DNA from: Flavipsychrobacter sp.
GTDB lineage: Bacteria > Bacteroidota > Bacteroidia > Chitinophagales > Chitinophagaceae
Reading direction: 5' to 3'
NCBI GenBank assembly: GCA_031292525.1
Contig: JARLGY010000010.1
Coordinates: 26,806-90,805 of the forward strand
DNA length: 64,000 nt
In this document: one piece after another, positions 45,348 to 55,700 of the stretch
Layout: each line of letters begins with the position of its first letter
Numbering within the stretch: position 1 is the stretch's first letter
Translations under genes and position numbers: made by a program
Notes under the pieces: model-generated
Databases searched by the model: none
Told to the model about the DNA's origin: nothing
What the model saw: only the letters and a program-made list of their open reading frames with translations

Positions 45348-45364
45348 GTAAAAAAATATTTTAC
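45348..45364. promoter_or_regulatory. Candidate operator upstream of rhaT (GTAAAA-N5-TTTTAC)
   Basis: Inverted repeat with a 5-nt centre, preceded by ATC, as at 38993-39008. A GTAAAA half-site also lies near 45303-45308, and another lies before the regulator gene (minus-strand TTGTAAAA near 46422-46429). It starts 5 bp past the stop codon of the regulator gene. Confidence 0.45.
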
Positions 45365-45369
45365 AGCGG

Positions 45370-46404
45370 TTAGAGAGAATTTCGAAGAGTGAGGTGAAAC
45401 GGCACTTCGAGATGTTTTGTATCCTGCTGAAGTATAAGCCTGGCAGCCATTTCGCCCATTGCAAAAAAGTCGGTTGAAATGGTTGTGATACCATTCAAAA
45501 TAATTTTTTTCATTGGCGTTTCGTTGTAGGAGATCACTCCTACATCCTTCCCAACCTTCAAACGTGAGGTAATAATCCGTTCTATTAGTATCACCAGGTC
45601 ATCTTCCATCAAATTGATATATGCCTCGCCTTTATTTATTGGCTCTTGTGCAATATCATGGATCACTTTATACTCATAATTATGTTCGTTGCAAAATCGC
45701 TTAAACCCATGCACAATTTCAACCGGATAGTAGCTATTGTCGGGGAAAATAACTTTTAATGTATTGTATTTTCTTAGTGGTATCAGTGCGGTATTGAGCG
45801 CATTGTAGATATCATTTGAAAAATTCTCATAAACTGCCGAAAAAGCACCAGTGATACCTGGAACCAACTTATCGAGCAGGAGCAATTTGTGCTTGGGTAT
45901 TGTATTTATCAATGCTGGTACAGACTCCACATTATCCATAAAATGCGGAATAATCACATAGTGTGTGTACTCACTCTCTTTTTTTTCGGTTAGCAATTTT
46001 TTAAATAGAGAGAAGTCATTGTTATAGATGTAAAAGTCGATAGCCGCATTATCACCAAGTGTTTTGGCAAAAGAATCGTAGATGATCTTTTTGTGTGCAC
46101 TTAGCTTGTTGAACAGCAGGAATATCTTGAGTGTTTTTTTGAAGTTTACATTTTTGATATAGTATCCTTTTCCGGGCACAGACCCAATAACATCAAGTTT
46201 TTTAAGGTGAGCATATCCCTTTTCTGCAGTGTCTCTTGAAATATCAAAATGATAGCTTAGTTCATTAATAGATGGGAGTAAATCATCCTTAACTAAAGTA
46301 AGGAGGTTAATTCCATTCAAGATGGAATTAACTAACTGAAGATATTTAGGTGTTGCTGAGTAGTCATCGATCTTAATAATACCATAAACCTTTTTAAAAT
46401 CCAT
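45370..46404 (-). CDS. GntR-type transcriptional regulator with sugar-binding domain, probable rhamnose regulator
   Basis: The 344-residue product has an N-terminal winged helix of the GntR class (residues 20-85: LLPSINELSYHFDISRDTAEKGYAHLKKLDVIGSVPGKGYYI). A LacI/periplasmic-binding-protein-like domain follows, with DLVILIERIITSRLKVGKDVGVISYNETPMK and TTISTDFFAMGEMAARLIL. GntR-LacI hybrids of this form regulate sugar genes in Bacteroidota and bind the sugar with the C-terminal domain. It lies first in the locus and is followed by the rhaT promoter region, so control by rhamnose or rhamnulose is inferred. Confidence 0.88.
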   Translation of the reverse strand: MDFKKVYGIIKIDDYSATPKYLQLVNSILNGINLLTLVKDDLLPSINELSYHFDISRDTAEKGYAHLKKLDVIGSVPGKGYYIKNVNFKKTLKIFLLFNKLSAHKKIIYDSFAKTLGDNAAIDFYIYNNDFSLFKKLLTEKKESEYTHYVIIPHFMDNVESVPALINTIPKHKLLLLDKLVPGITGAFSAVYENFSNDIYNALNTALIPLRKYNTLKVIFPDNSYYPVEIVHGFKRFCNEHNYEYKVIHDIAQEPINKGEAYINLMEDDLVILIERIITSRLKVGKDVGVISYNETPMKKIILNGITTISTDFFAMGEMAARLILQQDTKHLEVPFHLTLRNSL

Positions 46405-46461
46405 GCATGCCGAATTATGAGATTTTTACAAGATACTATAAAATTCAAATTGCTTCTATTG

Positions 46462-46477
46462 AGTCTGTTTTAAGACT
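46462..46477. promoter_or_regulatory. Short inverted repeat upstream of the regulator gene
   Basis: AGTCT-GTTTTA-AGACT lies 58 bp before the regulator start. It is a weak candidate for an autoregulatory site and does not resemble the GTAAAA...TTTTAC repeats. Confidence 0.25.
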
Positions 46478-46569
46478 AAAACTTATCCTATAAGCTTGGA
46501 TCTTGAATACTCCTAAAGGCGCAGGGAAATAAAAACTAACCGATGGTTTAGGCTATCCGTTATCCAAAG

Positions 46570-46598
46570 GTAAGACCCGCTATCAGAGCGGGTCTTAC
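46570..46598. terminator. 12-bp hairpin, possible terminator
   Basis: GTAAGACCCGCT/AGCGGGTCTTAC with loop ATCAG is a perfect stem. No T-run follows immediately (GTAACATG); a run of T occurs about 20 bp later. It could be a leftover terminator of the decayed AraC locus or of a lost gene. In 46405-46691 there is otherwise no gene. Confidence 0.5.
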
Positions 46599-46691
46599 GT
46601 AACATGTCAATAACCTTATTTTTTCAAAAACAAACTTGTCGAATATTTAAAATCTCCATTTCAACATCGTGAGGTTGTATCGTTCTGTGGT

Positions 46692-46805
46692 TGATCAATT
46701 AGTGAAATTGCCTACGGCCTTGGCTTCAAATACCCACAGCATTTTACTCGTATGTTCAAGCAACGAGTAGGATTTGCGCCGAATGACTACCGGAATTCAA
46801 ACTAA
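46692..46805 (+). pseudogene. Decayed C-terminus of an AraC family regulator
   Basis: Translated on the plus strand from 46695, the sequence reads SISEIAYGLGFKYPQHFTRMF followed by KQRVGFAPNDYRNSN and a stop. This is the second helix-turn-helix and the end of an AraC regulator. The codon before it is TGA, where family members carry Trp (compare DWSVADIAYALGF in the intact AraC of this window). Nothing recognisable as AraC lies further upstream in any frame. It is a remnant of a regulator that was deleted or degraded beside the present GntR regulator. Confidence 0.8.
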
Positions 46806-46827
46806 GAAAAAACAACTCTTAAATAGA

Positions 46828-46855
46828 AAGGAGGAAGCCGAACGGCTTCCTCCTT
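46828..46855 (-). terminator. Intrinsic terminator for the cyclophilin gene
   Basis: Perfect 13-bp stem AAGGAGGAAGCCG/CGGCTTCCTCCTT with a very short loop. On the minus strand it is followed by TTCTATTT, 30 bp past the cyclophilin stop. It may also act for the plus strand after the AraC remnant. Confidence 0.75.
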
Positions 46856-46885
46856 AAAAGAATAATAATATAGAATATCCCTTAC

Positions 46886-47371
46886 CTAAGCCTCTTCATC
46901 AATAACAATATTGTTAATGACAACATGTTCCAATGGGCGATCGCCGGGACCTGTGGGCGTGCCTTCAATAAGTTTGGCAATATCCATACCCGCAGTAACA
47001 TGGCCAAATGCAGTATGTTTTGCATTCAGGAAATCGTTATCGCGCAGGTTGATGAAGAACTGGCTTCCGTTGGTGTTCCTGCCAGCATTGGCCATAGAAA
47101 TAGTTCCAGCACCATTATTATTTTCTGCAGTTATCTCATCATCAAATTTATAGCCGGGGCCACCTGTACCCCAATGAGACATTTTTGTATCGTCCTTGGT
47201 TAGCGGGTCTCCGCCCTGTATCATAAAGTCTTTTATAACACGGTGAAACTTTACACCATCATAAAAACCCTCTTTTGCCAGCTTTACAAAATTGGCAACG
47301 GTATTAGGTGTCTGCTTGTCCAATAGTTGAATAACAATATCACCTTTGTTTGTCTTTAATGTCGCTTTCAT
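46886..47371 (-). CDS. Peptidylprolyl isomerase, cyclophilin type
   Basis: The 161-residue product is a single cyclophilin domain with no signal peptide, so it acts in the cytoplasm. The active-site motif FHRVIKDFMIQGGDP is present, along with GSQFFINLRDNDFLNAKHTAFGHV, which holds further substrate-binding residues. It speeds cis-trans isomerisation of Xaa-Pro bonds. The length is typical of the bacterial PpiB form. It stands alone with a strong terminator. Confidence 0.95.
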   Translation of the reverse strand: MKATLKTNKGDIVIQLLDKQTPNTVANFVKLAKEGFYDGVKFHRVIKDFMIQGGDPLTKDDTKMSHWGTGGPGYKFDDEITAENNNGAGTISMANAGRNTNGSQFFINLRDNDFLNAKHTAFGHVTAGMDIAKLIEGTPTGPGDRPLEHVVINNIVIDEEA

Positions 47372-47640
47372 TTTTTTTATTTTTTGAAATTAGTTTTCTC
47401 CTGGCCGGGCAACTGTGACATCGGCTTGTGGTGGTAAAGGTAATTACTGTATGGTTAAGTTTATTGCAAGTACGTCCCAGTAGTCAAACATTCTCACATC
47501 GTCCTTAAAACCGAAGCAACCTCTGCTTGCCTACCATAAATAGTACGTTATAAATGGGGGTAAATATTGAAATGAGACTTTGAACATTAAATTTAACATC
47601 GGTAGTCTCTTATATTTACAGTGCCAATCCATTAAAAACA

Positions 47641-49086
47641 ATGAACGAAGAAATAAAAAAGTTATCGCCAGTGGCCCTGTGGTCTCATTTTGCTGACCTG
47701 AATGCAGTACCGCGACCATCAAAAAAGGAAGAAAGAGTAATTGCGTTTATAAAATCATTTGGCGAAAGCCTGAAACTACCTGTCATTGTTGATGAAGCCG
47801 GCAACGTTATTATAAAAAAAGCTGCAACACTAGGCTTTGAGGGCCGCCCAACAGTTGTACTGCAAAGCCACCTGGACATGGTGCATCAAAAAAACGCCAA
47901 CACTGTTTTTGATTTTGATAAGCAGGGCATTGAGATGTATGTGGATGGTGACTGGGTGAAAGCAAAAGGCACTACATTAGGTGCAGATAACGGCATTGGC
48001 GTAGCGACCATTATGACCCTGCTGTCATCTACAGATATACCCCACCCGCCCCTGGAGGCATTGTTCACCATAGATGAAGAAACCGGCCTTACCGGCGCAC
48101 TGGCCCTAAAGGGTGATATACTGAGCGGCAGTATTTTGCTGAACCTGGATACAGAGGAGGACACAGAACTAACTATTGGCTGTGCGGGTGGTATAGATGT
48201 AACAGGCACTGGAAAGTATAACCAAGTAACACCAACCGGACACAAAGCTTTTAGCATAACAATAAATGGCCTTACAGGAGGACACTCGGGAGGAGACATA
48301 CACCTGGGCCGGGGCAATGCCAATAAGCTGATGAACCGTGTACTAAAGGCGCTGACCAAGGACGCGGGAGCAGAAATAGCAAGTATAGATGGGGGCAGCC
48401 TGCGAAATGCCATCCCACGCGAATCTACGGCTGTTGTTGTAACCGATAATGTAGCAAAACTGCAGGAAATAGTAACACAGTTTGCTGGAATACTGAAAGC
48501 TGAATACAAGACAACGGACCCGCAACTGCAAGTGATAGCAGCTCCGGTACCCATGCCGCAGCAGGTAATGGATAGCCGCTTTCAGCTAAACTTATTGCGT
48601 GCAGTGTATGCCTGCCCATTTGGTATATACCGTATGAGCCCAGATATAAAAGGATTGGTACAAACATCCAATAACCTGTCGCGCATATTGGTGAAAGATG
48701 GCAGCTACAGCCTGCAATGCCTTACCCGCGGCTCGGTAGATACAGAAAAAGATGACCTGACCAATGCAATAACCGCTGCATTCCAACTGATGGGTGCAGA
48801 GGTAAATTATACTAACGACTACCCCGGCTGGGAACCAAAACCAGACGCGCCTATTGTGCAATTGATGAGTACCATATACCAACAACTTTTTGGCACGAAA
48901 CCAAATGTAAACGCAGTGCATGCCGGCCTGGAGTGTGGTATACTTGGCAGGAACTACCCTACTATGCAAATGATATCATTTGGACCCAATATATTTGGTG
49001 CACACTCGCCTGATGAAAAAGTACAAATAAGCTCAGTGCAAAAATTCTGGAGGTTTTTGCTGGAGACGCTGAAGGAGATACAGTAG
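47641..49086 (+). CDS. pepD: Aminoacyl-histidine dipeptidase (Xaa-His dipeptidase), M20 family
   Basis: The 481-residue product matches PepD along its length, with metal-ligand motifs SHLDMVHQK, GADNGIGVA, TIDEETGLTGA and NLDTEED in order, and the late GPNIFGAHSPDE with the last ligand His. It is a cytoplasmic zinc dipeptidase with broad specificity that includes Xaa-His. There is a normal lid domain between residues about 190 and 400. The gene is single, with a terminator immediately downstream that forms the head of a repeat copy. Confidence 0.95.
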   Translation: MNEEIKKLSPVALWSHFADLNAVPRPSKKEERVIAFIKSFGESLKLPVIVDEAGNVIIKKAATLGFEGRPTVVLQSHLDMVHQKNANTVFDFDKQGIEMYVDGDWVKAKGTTLGADNGIGVATIMTLLSSTDIPHPPLEALFTIDEETGLTGALALKGDILSGSILLNLDTEEDTELTIGCAGGIDVTGTGKYNQVTPTGHKAFSITINGLTGGHSGGDIHLGRGNANKLMNRVLKALTKDAGAEIASIDGGSLRNAIPRESTAVVVTDNVAKLQEIVTQFAGILKAEYKTTDPQLQVIAAPVPMPQQVMDSRFQLNLLRAVYACPFGIYRMSPDIKGLVQTSNNLSRILVKDGSYSLQCLTRGSVDTEKDDLTNAITAAFQLMGAEVNYTNDYPGWEPKPDAPIVQLMSTIYQQLFGTKPNVNAVHAGLECGILGRNYPTMQMISFGPNIFGAHSPDEKVQISSVQKFWRFLLETLKEIQ

Positions 49087-49136
49087 TGGAAATAAAATTA
49101 GTATAACCAACCCATCGAAGCTTTTGCTTCGTTTAA

Positions 49137-49232
49137 ACAAAAAGCCCTCGCTAATGCGAGGGCTTTTAAAGTTATCCGACCAACATTTTATTCGAACCAG
49201 TTTGTGGAGGGTTTGAAGAAATTAACAGTTTA
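49137..49232 (+). repeat. Dispersed repeat, copy 1 (terminator hairpin plus conserved tail)
   Basis: The head is the pepD terminator, AAAGCCCTCGC/GCGAGGGCTTT (49141-49166, loop TAAT), with A- and T-runs. The tail from 49168 (AAAGTTATCCG... to ...TTTGAAGAAAT) aligns with tails at 60988 and 62290. In this copy TTCGAACC and GGTTTGAA could form a second hairpin. This copy is the most diverged of the three. Confidence 0.7.
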
Positions 49233-49407
49233 AGAAATTCCAATCGGTGAACCGCTCAGCTCAGACAATTGAGCTTTAGTTCCTTGAATGCCGTCGGAGA
49301 TGGGGTTTTATTAGCGCTTCCGGATGCCCGGAACATCCGAAAGAACGGGCGGGGCTGGCTAACAAGCAATGGCATTCCATGCTATTTTATCAAAACGGCT
49401 GCTGAGG

Positions 49408-49605
49408 TCAATATTTTGTAAATTTAAAGTATCTGTCAGGGACGTTATCGTTGGAGACTCGAATAATGTAAATCCCACTCATCCATTTCGAGACATCGAT
49501 GGAAAATCTCTGTGAATTCAATTTTATGTTATATTTCTGAAATTTTTGTCGGCCCATCACGTCAAAAATAGTAACAATAGATGGCGTTCCGTTACATCTA
49601 AACAG
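49408..49605 (-). pseudogene. Decayed T9SS C-terminal sorting domain
   Basis: On the minus strand an open frame from 49605 to the stop at 49408-49410 reads PSIVTIFDVMGRQKFQKYN, later FSIDVSKWMSGIYIIRV and the end DRYFKFTKY. The pattern VxIFDxxGR ... IDVSxxxxGIYxIRV ... KFxK is the type A T9SS sorting domain. It is cut off by an in-frame stop at its upstream end and has no start codon. It is the remnant of a second secreted protein, directly 3' of the giant T9SS gene on the same strand. The rest of the 640-bp gap contains repeat copy 1 and nothing else recognised. Confidence 0.8.
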
Positions 49606-49659
49606 CTATTTTGCTCTTAGTTTACCTGCCCAAGTGCGTATAGGTTTTTATAGTCAAAA

Positions 49660-49692
49660 CTATAAGCAACAACAGTTTGCTGTTGCTTATAG
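49660..49692 (-). terminator. Intrinsic terminator of the giant T9SS gene
   Basis: CTATAAGCAACA/TGTTGCTTATAG is a perfect 12-bp stem with a 9-nt loop. On the minus strand TTTTG follows. It lies 34 bp past the stop of the giant gene. Confidence 0.7.
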
Positions 49693-49726
49693 TGGCATTA
49701 TATATGTTCAGAGGTACGTTGCTATA

Positions 49727-52700
49727 TTAATTTACTACAAATTTCAATACATAGCTCTTGCCATCGCTGTCCTGTAGTTTCAGCAGGTACATACCCGGCA
49801 CCACGCCCACATCCAGCCTTGCCTGTCGATCTGAAAACTGTAGCTGTGTGCTCAGTATCGTTTGCCCTATCGCATTGTATACTTCTGCATGCACGGGGTT
49901 CCCGTCCTTTACTGTTTGCAGCAGGCCCATATGTCCGTCGTTGGGGTTGGGCACCAGCTTGTATGCCTGCTGCGCTGCTGTTATTGGTATAGTGCCCGCA
50001 CGTGCCATGCGTTGCTGCTGCTGGTCGCCGCCATCACTGACCATAGTGCACAGGCTGTCATCGTTCCACACAGCAGCGTCGTTGTATACTATATTATACA
50101 GCGCCCTGGCCTTGTACACTGCATCGCCGTTGGTCAAGGGGCACATATTGGCCAGTGCCATTAGATTGCTGCTGTCTGTGCCGCTCATAGTGCTGTCAGT
50201 AAAGTTGGCCGCTATGGTGTAGTAGCTCAGGTAGTTGCCCACCACATAGTCCGCATCGCTGTTGTCCTCCACCGTCACACCCCAGGCCGGGTCACCGTAC
50301 ACATTGCCTGCCGGTATGTTGGCTATCAGGTATCGGGCATAGTCCAGCGTGTCCAGTGCTATGGCCTGTTCTATATTGGTTAGGTAGCTATAGCGGCTGT
50401 TCTGCGCCAGGCTGTAGAAGCTATTCAGTATCATACTGCTGTCAGTCAGGCTTTCATAGCTGGTGGTCACCTGTGCAGTGTCATCACTATAGTCATCATA
50501 CACCACACGTACCTGCAGGGCCCTATATAGTGCGTTCTGCGCCATCCAGGCGCTCACGGTCTGGTTGTTGCTATAGGTCACACCGTCTTGTGCTACCTGC
50601 TCCATATCGGCCACCTGGTAGCTCTGCGTGCTGGAATAAGAAACTCCTGTACCACCACCTATACCTATGCCCGAACCACCGCTCACTTTGGGGCAAGAGG
50701 GATTGGCACAATTGGTCTGGCAGGGTAGCAGGCCGTTATTGGCTGTATAAATAGCCCCTGCATTAGACGCATTGTATAGTGTAGGATAGTATATAGCTAA
50801 TGAACTGTTGCACACTAACTTAGACGCTGCCGTAGTAGCATTCCCTATGGTGTATATAGGGTTGTGTGCGGGCAAAGTATTCGTCCAGTTACTGCCCAGC
50901 CACTGGTTGTCCATCACGGTGCTTATCCCCGGCTGTGCCACCAGTGTGCCCTGCTGCCCTATGCCATTGGTATTTATCACCAGTCCCTTGTAGTTGTCCT
51001 TCATGGAGTTCCCCGGGTACCACTTCAGCGTCAGCGGAGGTGGCGTGTTCGCAAATTCAATGCCACGACCTGTTTCATAGGTCTCGTTACACCCTATGTT
51101 AGTGCCGGTGCTGCTGGCACTGTATATCCCCCGCATACTGTCCTGCGAGTTGGCAAGCGAGCTACAGGTAACTATATTACCGCTTATGGTGCTGTAGTTG
51201 CACGCATACTGAGCTATGCCATACTGGCCTACCGGCGTACCAGGCTTCTTGTACAGGCGCAGATTAGCATTGTTGCTTACATATAGCGTCTGTGGGTTAT
51301 ACCCGTTGGCACTTATACCGTTATATACGTCCCACAGCGTGTTGTTGCTTACAGTCACAAGTCCGCTATAGCCTACCAAGTACAGTGGATTACCCGATGC
51401 GGTGCTTAGATATATTCCAGTCTGCACAAAACGATTGGTGCTTGGGTTGGTCTGATTCCCTACTGCAGGGTCGCTCTGTATGGTATTCCCGTTTATCGTT
51501 ATGTTAGCTGTAGGACTGTAAGTGCTGTTCAGCTTAGGTATAAACCCTGCCAATCCTTTCTCCGCTATGCCAGTGCCTACGTTCAGGATTACATTGTTGC
51601 TGATGTTGATGCTATTATAGGTGCCGGTGGTTATGTTATAGCCATATAGATTGGAATTAGGAGTGGCGGTGGTGTGGGTGCCCGTCATGCGTGCTCCTTG
51701 GCCGCTTATATTGTTATACCCAATGGCTTCCACACAGCTCGATCCGCAGTTATAGAACTGGTTATTAGCTCCGGGCACTACTGTCAGCGACAGTGCAGAT
51801 GGTACACCCATGTTCTTTGCAAACACGCCATCAACAGTCATGTTCGCAAATGTATTGTTGTTCAATGTCAGCGTATTACCGCTGCCAGCTGCCGTATAGC
51901 CGCTGACGATACCGTTCTGGTAATTCACAAACAGGTTCATATTGCCGGGAGTGTTATCACCTATGGTAATGTTATTTACATTGTTCAGCGCTATTGCTGT
52001 GGTTCCCGTCAGTGCGGCCATAGTGTTACTGCCTGTAGAGCCGTAGTAAGTGCTGTTCGCCGGGTTGGCAATATTATACGGTGCCGAAAAACTCACATCA
52101 GCAGGTGAATACATCGATCTTAGTGTTGCAATATTCCGCCACAAGCTAATGCTGCCACCAATGACCACAATGGAGTTGGTGAATACACTGTTTTTTATAA
52201 CTAAATTATTGCCGTTCCCCGTATAGTTGTTGATAAAAATGGCGGTCTTGTCCTGGTTAAAGATAGCAGCGTTGCAGTTTATCGTATTTATACCGTTACT
52301 GCTTATAGCAGTTGTTGCGTTTTCTATCAGGCTGCCGAAGCCGACATTCAAGGTACTGTTGCCGTTCATTATAATTCCATTCCACGTTGCGCCGCATGCT
52401 TCCAGATGTGATGAATCTATATTCAACGTCGCTCCACTAGCGATCGTTATTTTTTTGCCCGGCTCTACCAGTACAAATGCCGGAGCATAACTCGATGTCG
52501 ACGAAGAATATATTCCAAAATTCACAGTGCCATTTATCGTTATATCATCCGATATGTAGACATTGCCATTATAAGATTGGTTGGTAATAGCGCCTGATAT
52601 TGTTGTTGTACTGCCGCCGCCAAATACCCAGCAGGGTGCACATGCACCATTGCTGCCGCTGGCGTGGCTTACGCTGGTAGGAGCAGAGGTGCTGCTGCAA

Positions 52701-55700
52701 TACCCACTGCGGGTTATGGTCACGGTATAGTTGCCCGCTGTACTTGCATTATATGTAGAGGTAGTTCCGCCGCTAATGGCTATGCCATTATTATACCATT
52801 GATAGGTGTAGGTCGATGTGGGCGAAGGTACCGCCGTCAGCGTTACACCTGCATCGCAATAGAATGCAACGGGTGCGGGGTTAATGGCCACACTCGTCGT
52901 TACCGGCGTGGCCACGCCTATAGAGTTCGAGTAAATGGAGCATAATCCAGAGGTAAGCTGCACTCCGTAAGCCCCCGGTATAGCCGCTGTGCAGCTGGTT
53001 CCTGTGGCTCCTGTAATATTTGTCACAGACGGCGGCACGCCCCGGTACCACTGGTATGTATAGCCGGTGACGGGACTGATGCTCAAGGTTACGCCGCTAT
53101 TGCACAAGCTCCCCGTCTGTGTGGGCGTTGGGGGGGGCGTTATTGTCATCGAGGCAGCGGTCGATTGGAAAGTACAGTTATTAGTCGCATCCGTTACCTG
53201 TATATAATATTGCCCCGTAGTGCTGGCTGTATAACTGCTGCTGTTGGTACCTACATTTGTAGTGGGCGTGCCGTTTTGCACCCATTGGTAGCTATATGTT
53301 CCGGGCGTATAGCCAGATGGCACAGCGATCGTTGATGTGAAATTCTGGGCGCAAAGACTTGTAGCACTTGCGGGGCTCACCGATACTGTGGGGGCAGCAT
53401 TAATGGTCACTGCTACACTATTGGATGTACCGCCACAGCCATTATAGTCTAATATTTGCAAAGAATATGTACCGCTGGTATATGCCTGGTAGGTCGCTGA
53501 TGTAGCCCCGGCGATGGCAACGTTATTATTGAACCACTGATACGTGATACCGGTACTTCTCGCGGGCAGCGAAGTAAGTGTCACGCCCGATGAAGCACAG
53601 CCGGTGGCTGAGCCGACAGCGATAATGCTCACCGGCAATTGGGTAATATTGGCAGTGAACGATATAGGCGTAGTGATACATGAGCTGGCTGGGTCTGCAA
53701 CCAGTAGTGAGTAAGTGCCCGTGGTGCACGCCGAATAAGTTGGTGAAGTTGTTGTGATTAAAAAGTTGCCATTCTCATACCAATTATACGAATAACTGCC
53801 TGAAGGCGATACGGTGGCATTGAGTGTTGCACATGCAGGAAAGCATGTAGTTACACTAGGCGTTGTAGTGGTCACCGTAGCTGGTGCTGTCACCGTATAT
53901 GTATGTATAGGGCTGGTAGCACTGCACGTGCCGTTATTTATTACTACATATAGCTGATAGGTGCCGGGTGTTGTTGAGGAAAATGTTAGAAAAGCGGAAG
54001 CATTACTGCCGTTAATATAGGTCCCTGTACCGTTGGCGTATGAATACCAGGCATAAGAGCCGCCGGGAATATTAGGGGTGGCATATAAATATTCAAAGCC
54101 TGTTGTACAGATATTATTGCTAAGCCCTAGTATATCTGCGGAGAACATATTTACCGTTGCTCTGGCTGTGCAGCTAGTATTAGCAGCATCATACACAGTA
54201 TAGGTAGTATTAGCGGTTTGCGTGGTCGTCACCACACTGCACGCTGCGTTTTGGCAGGTCACCGTAGCTGGCGACCATACGCAGTTACTGCAGCCCGTTG
54301 CTGTCAGCGTATTGCTTTGTCCGGAACATACAGGATTCAGCGCGGCAGATATAGTAATGGGCCCTTGTACATTTATACTTCCAGTAGCAGTTTCTGTGCA
54401 TCCAAGGCTATTTGTATATGTATAGGTCAGATATTTCGTACCGGGGCCGCCTGCATTGGCAGGGTCAAAAGTTTGAGTAGCATTGTTCACTCCTGGTCCA
54501 CTAAAAGTGCCGCCGCTTACATACGGGGTCAGGTACTGGCTTAGGTTCGTTAACGGCGATGCGCAGGTCGAGGCTGTAGATGGCAGTGCAAAAGTGGGTA
54601 TCAACGATGTTGCTTGTAGGGTTATGTCGTCAATGAAAACATAAGTGCCATAAAAACCTCCCGATGGGTAAGACACCCCGGGGATTACATTGTTGATATT
54701 GTTATAAACAATAAAATAGTCCGCATTCGCCGTGCCCGCATAGGTAAAGCTTTGCGTAAAATACGTCCAGTTCTGGTCTATCCCATTTATTGCCGGGGTA
54801 GGTGTACTTATTGTTGGTATCGTGAACGATATCTGGTCTGTAACATTTGATGGCAGTGCGCTCATGGAGTAGCTGTATGGCACGGTCTGCCCTGAGCTGG
54901 TCGAAAATGTAATGGTGCTTGGCAGGTATTGCAGTCCGCTGCCTAGGTTGTAAGTATTAGCCACTTTTGCCCAGAACGATACAGTATAACTATTGCCTGG
55001 TATAAGAGAAGTTCCCAATGGCACCTGCATACCTTCACCCATATAAGTACCGCCACCATATTCCGCACCCCATAGCCCCATAAAATGCTGGTTATTGGCA
55101 GTCGTAGTGCCGACATGTTGCGAGGTGGGATCAAAGTAATAAGGAATCCTGGTGATATTGGTAGGTATGTTGTAGCTCCATGTGGACAGGCTACCGGTAG
55201 CACATCCGGCAGAATACAGGTCGGGAGTACCAAATACCGGCAACCAGCAATTTATTACGGGCGGTGGATTATATATGTTCGCGTATAATGCACCGCAATT
55301 TTGCGCGCCCTCAAAATCTCCGTTGGGCAAAAGGTTGCAAGAAGTATAGGTGCAAGAAGCATTCGTATTTACGAAGACATATATGTACGTTATGTTTCCC
55401 AATGCTCCCGAAGAGCTGACCGGGATATATCTAAGCAGTTGTATTCCAGATGCTGTTGGTAAAGCAGTAAAAGTAAATGTGCTTGATGCAGTACCAGAGG
55501 TGCTGCCCGTTATTAGTCCTTGAGTCATCTGCGCTATCGCTTCCACACATTCGTAAGACCCACCAGTTACGCCATGGTCGTTACTTAGTATGTCGCTTCC
55601 ATGTATGGTCACGCTGCCACCCGGGGTACAGTTGAAAATGAACTGGCCGTTTGATATCCCATCGTTTATTCCGGCTACCCCTATACCCGGGCAACTTCCT

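Noticed and set aside
49758..55288. Many open frames on the strand opposite the giant T9SS gene (for example 49758-50222, 50356-50754, 51674-52108)
   Set aside because: They lie wholly within one long coding frame with clear domains, have no start context or family motif, and arise from the codon bias of a Gly/Thr/Asn/Ser-rich protein.
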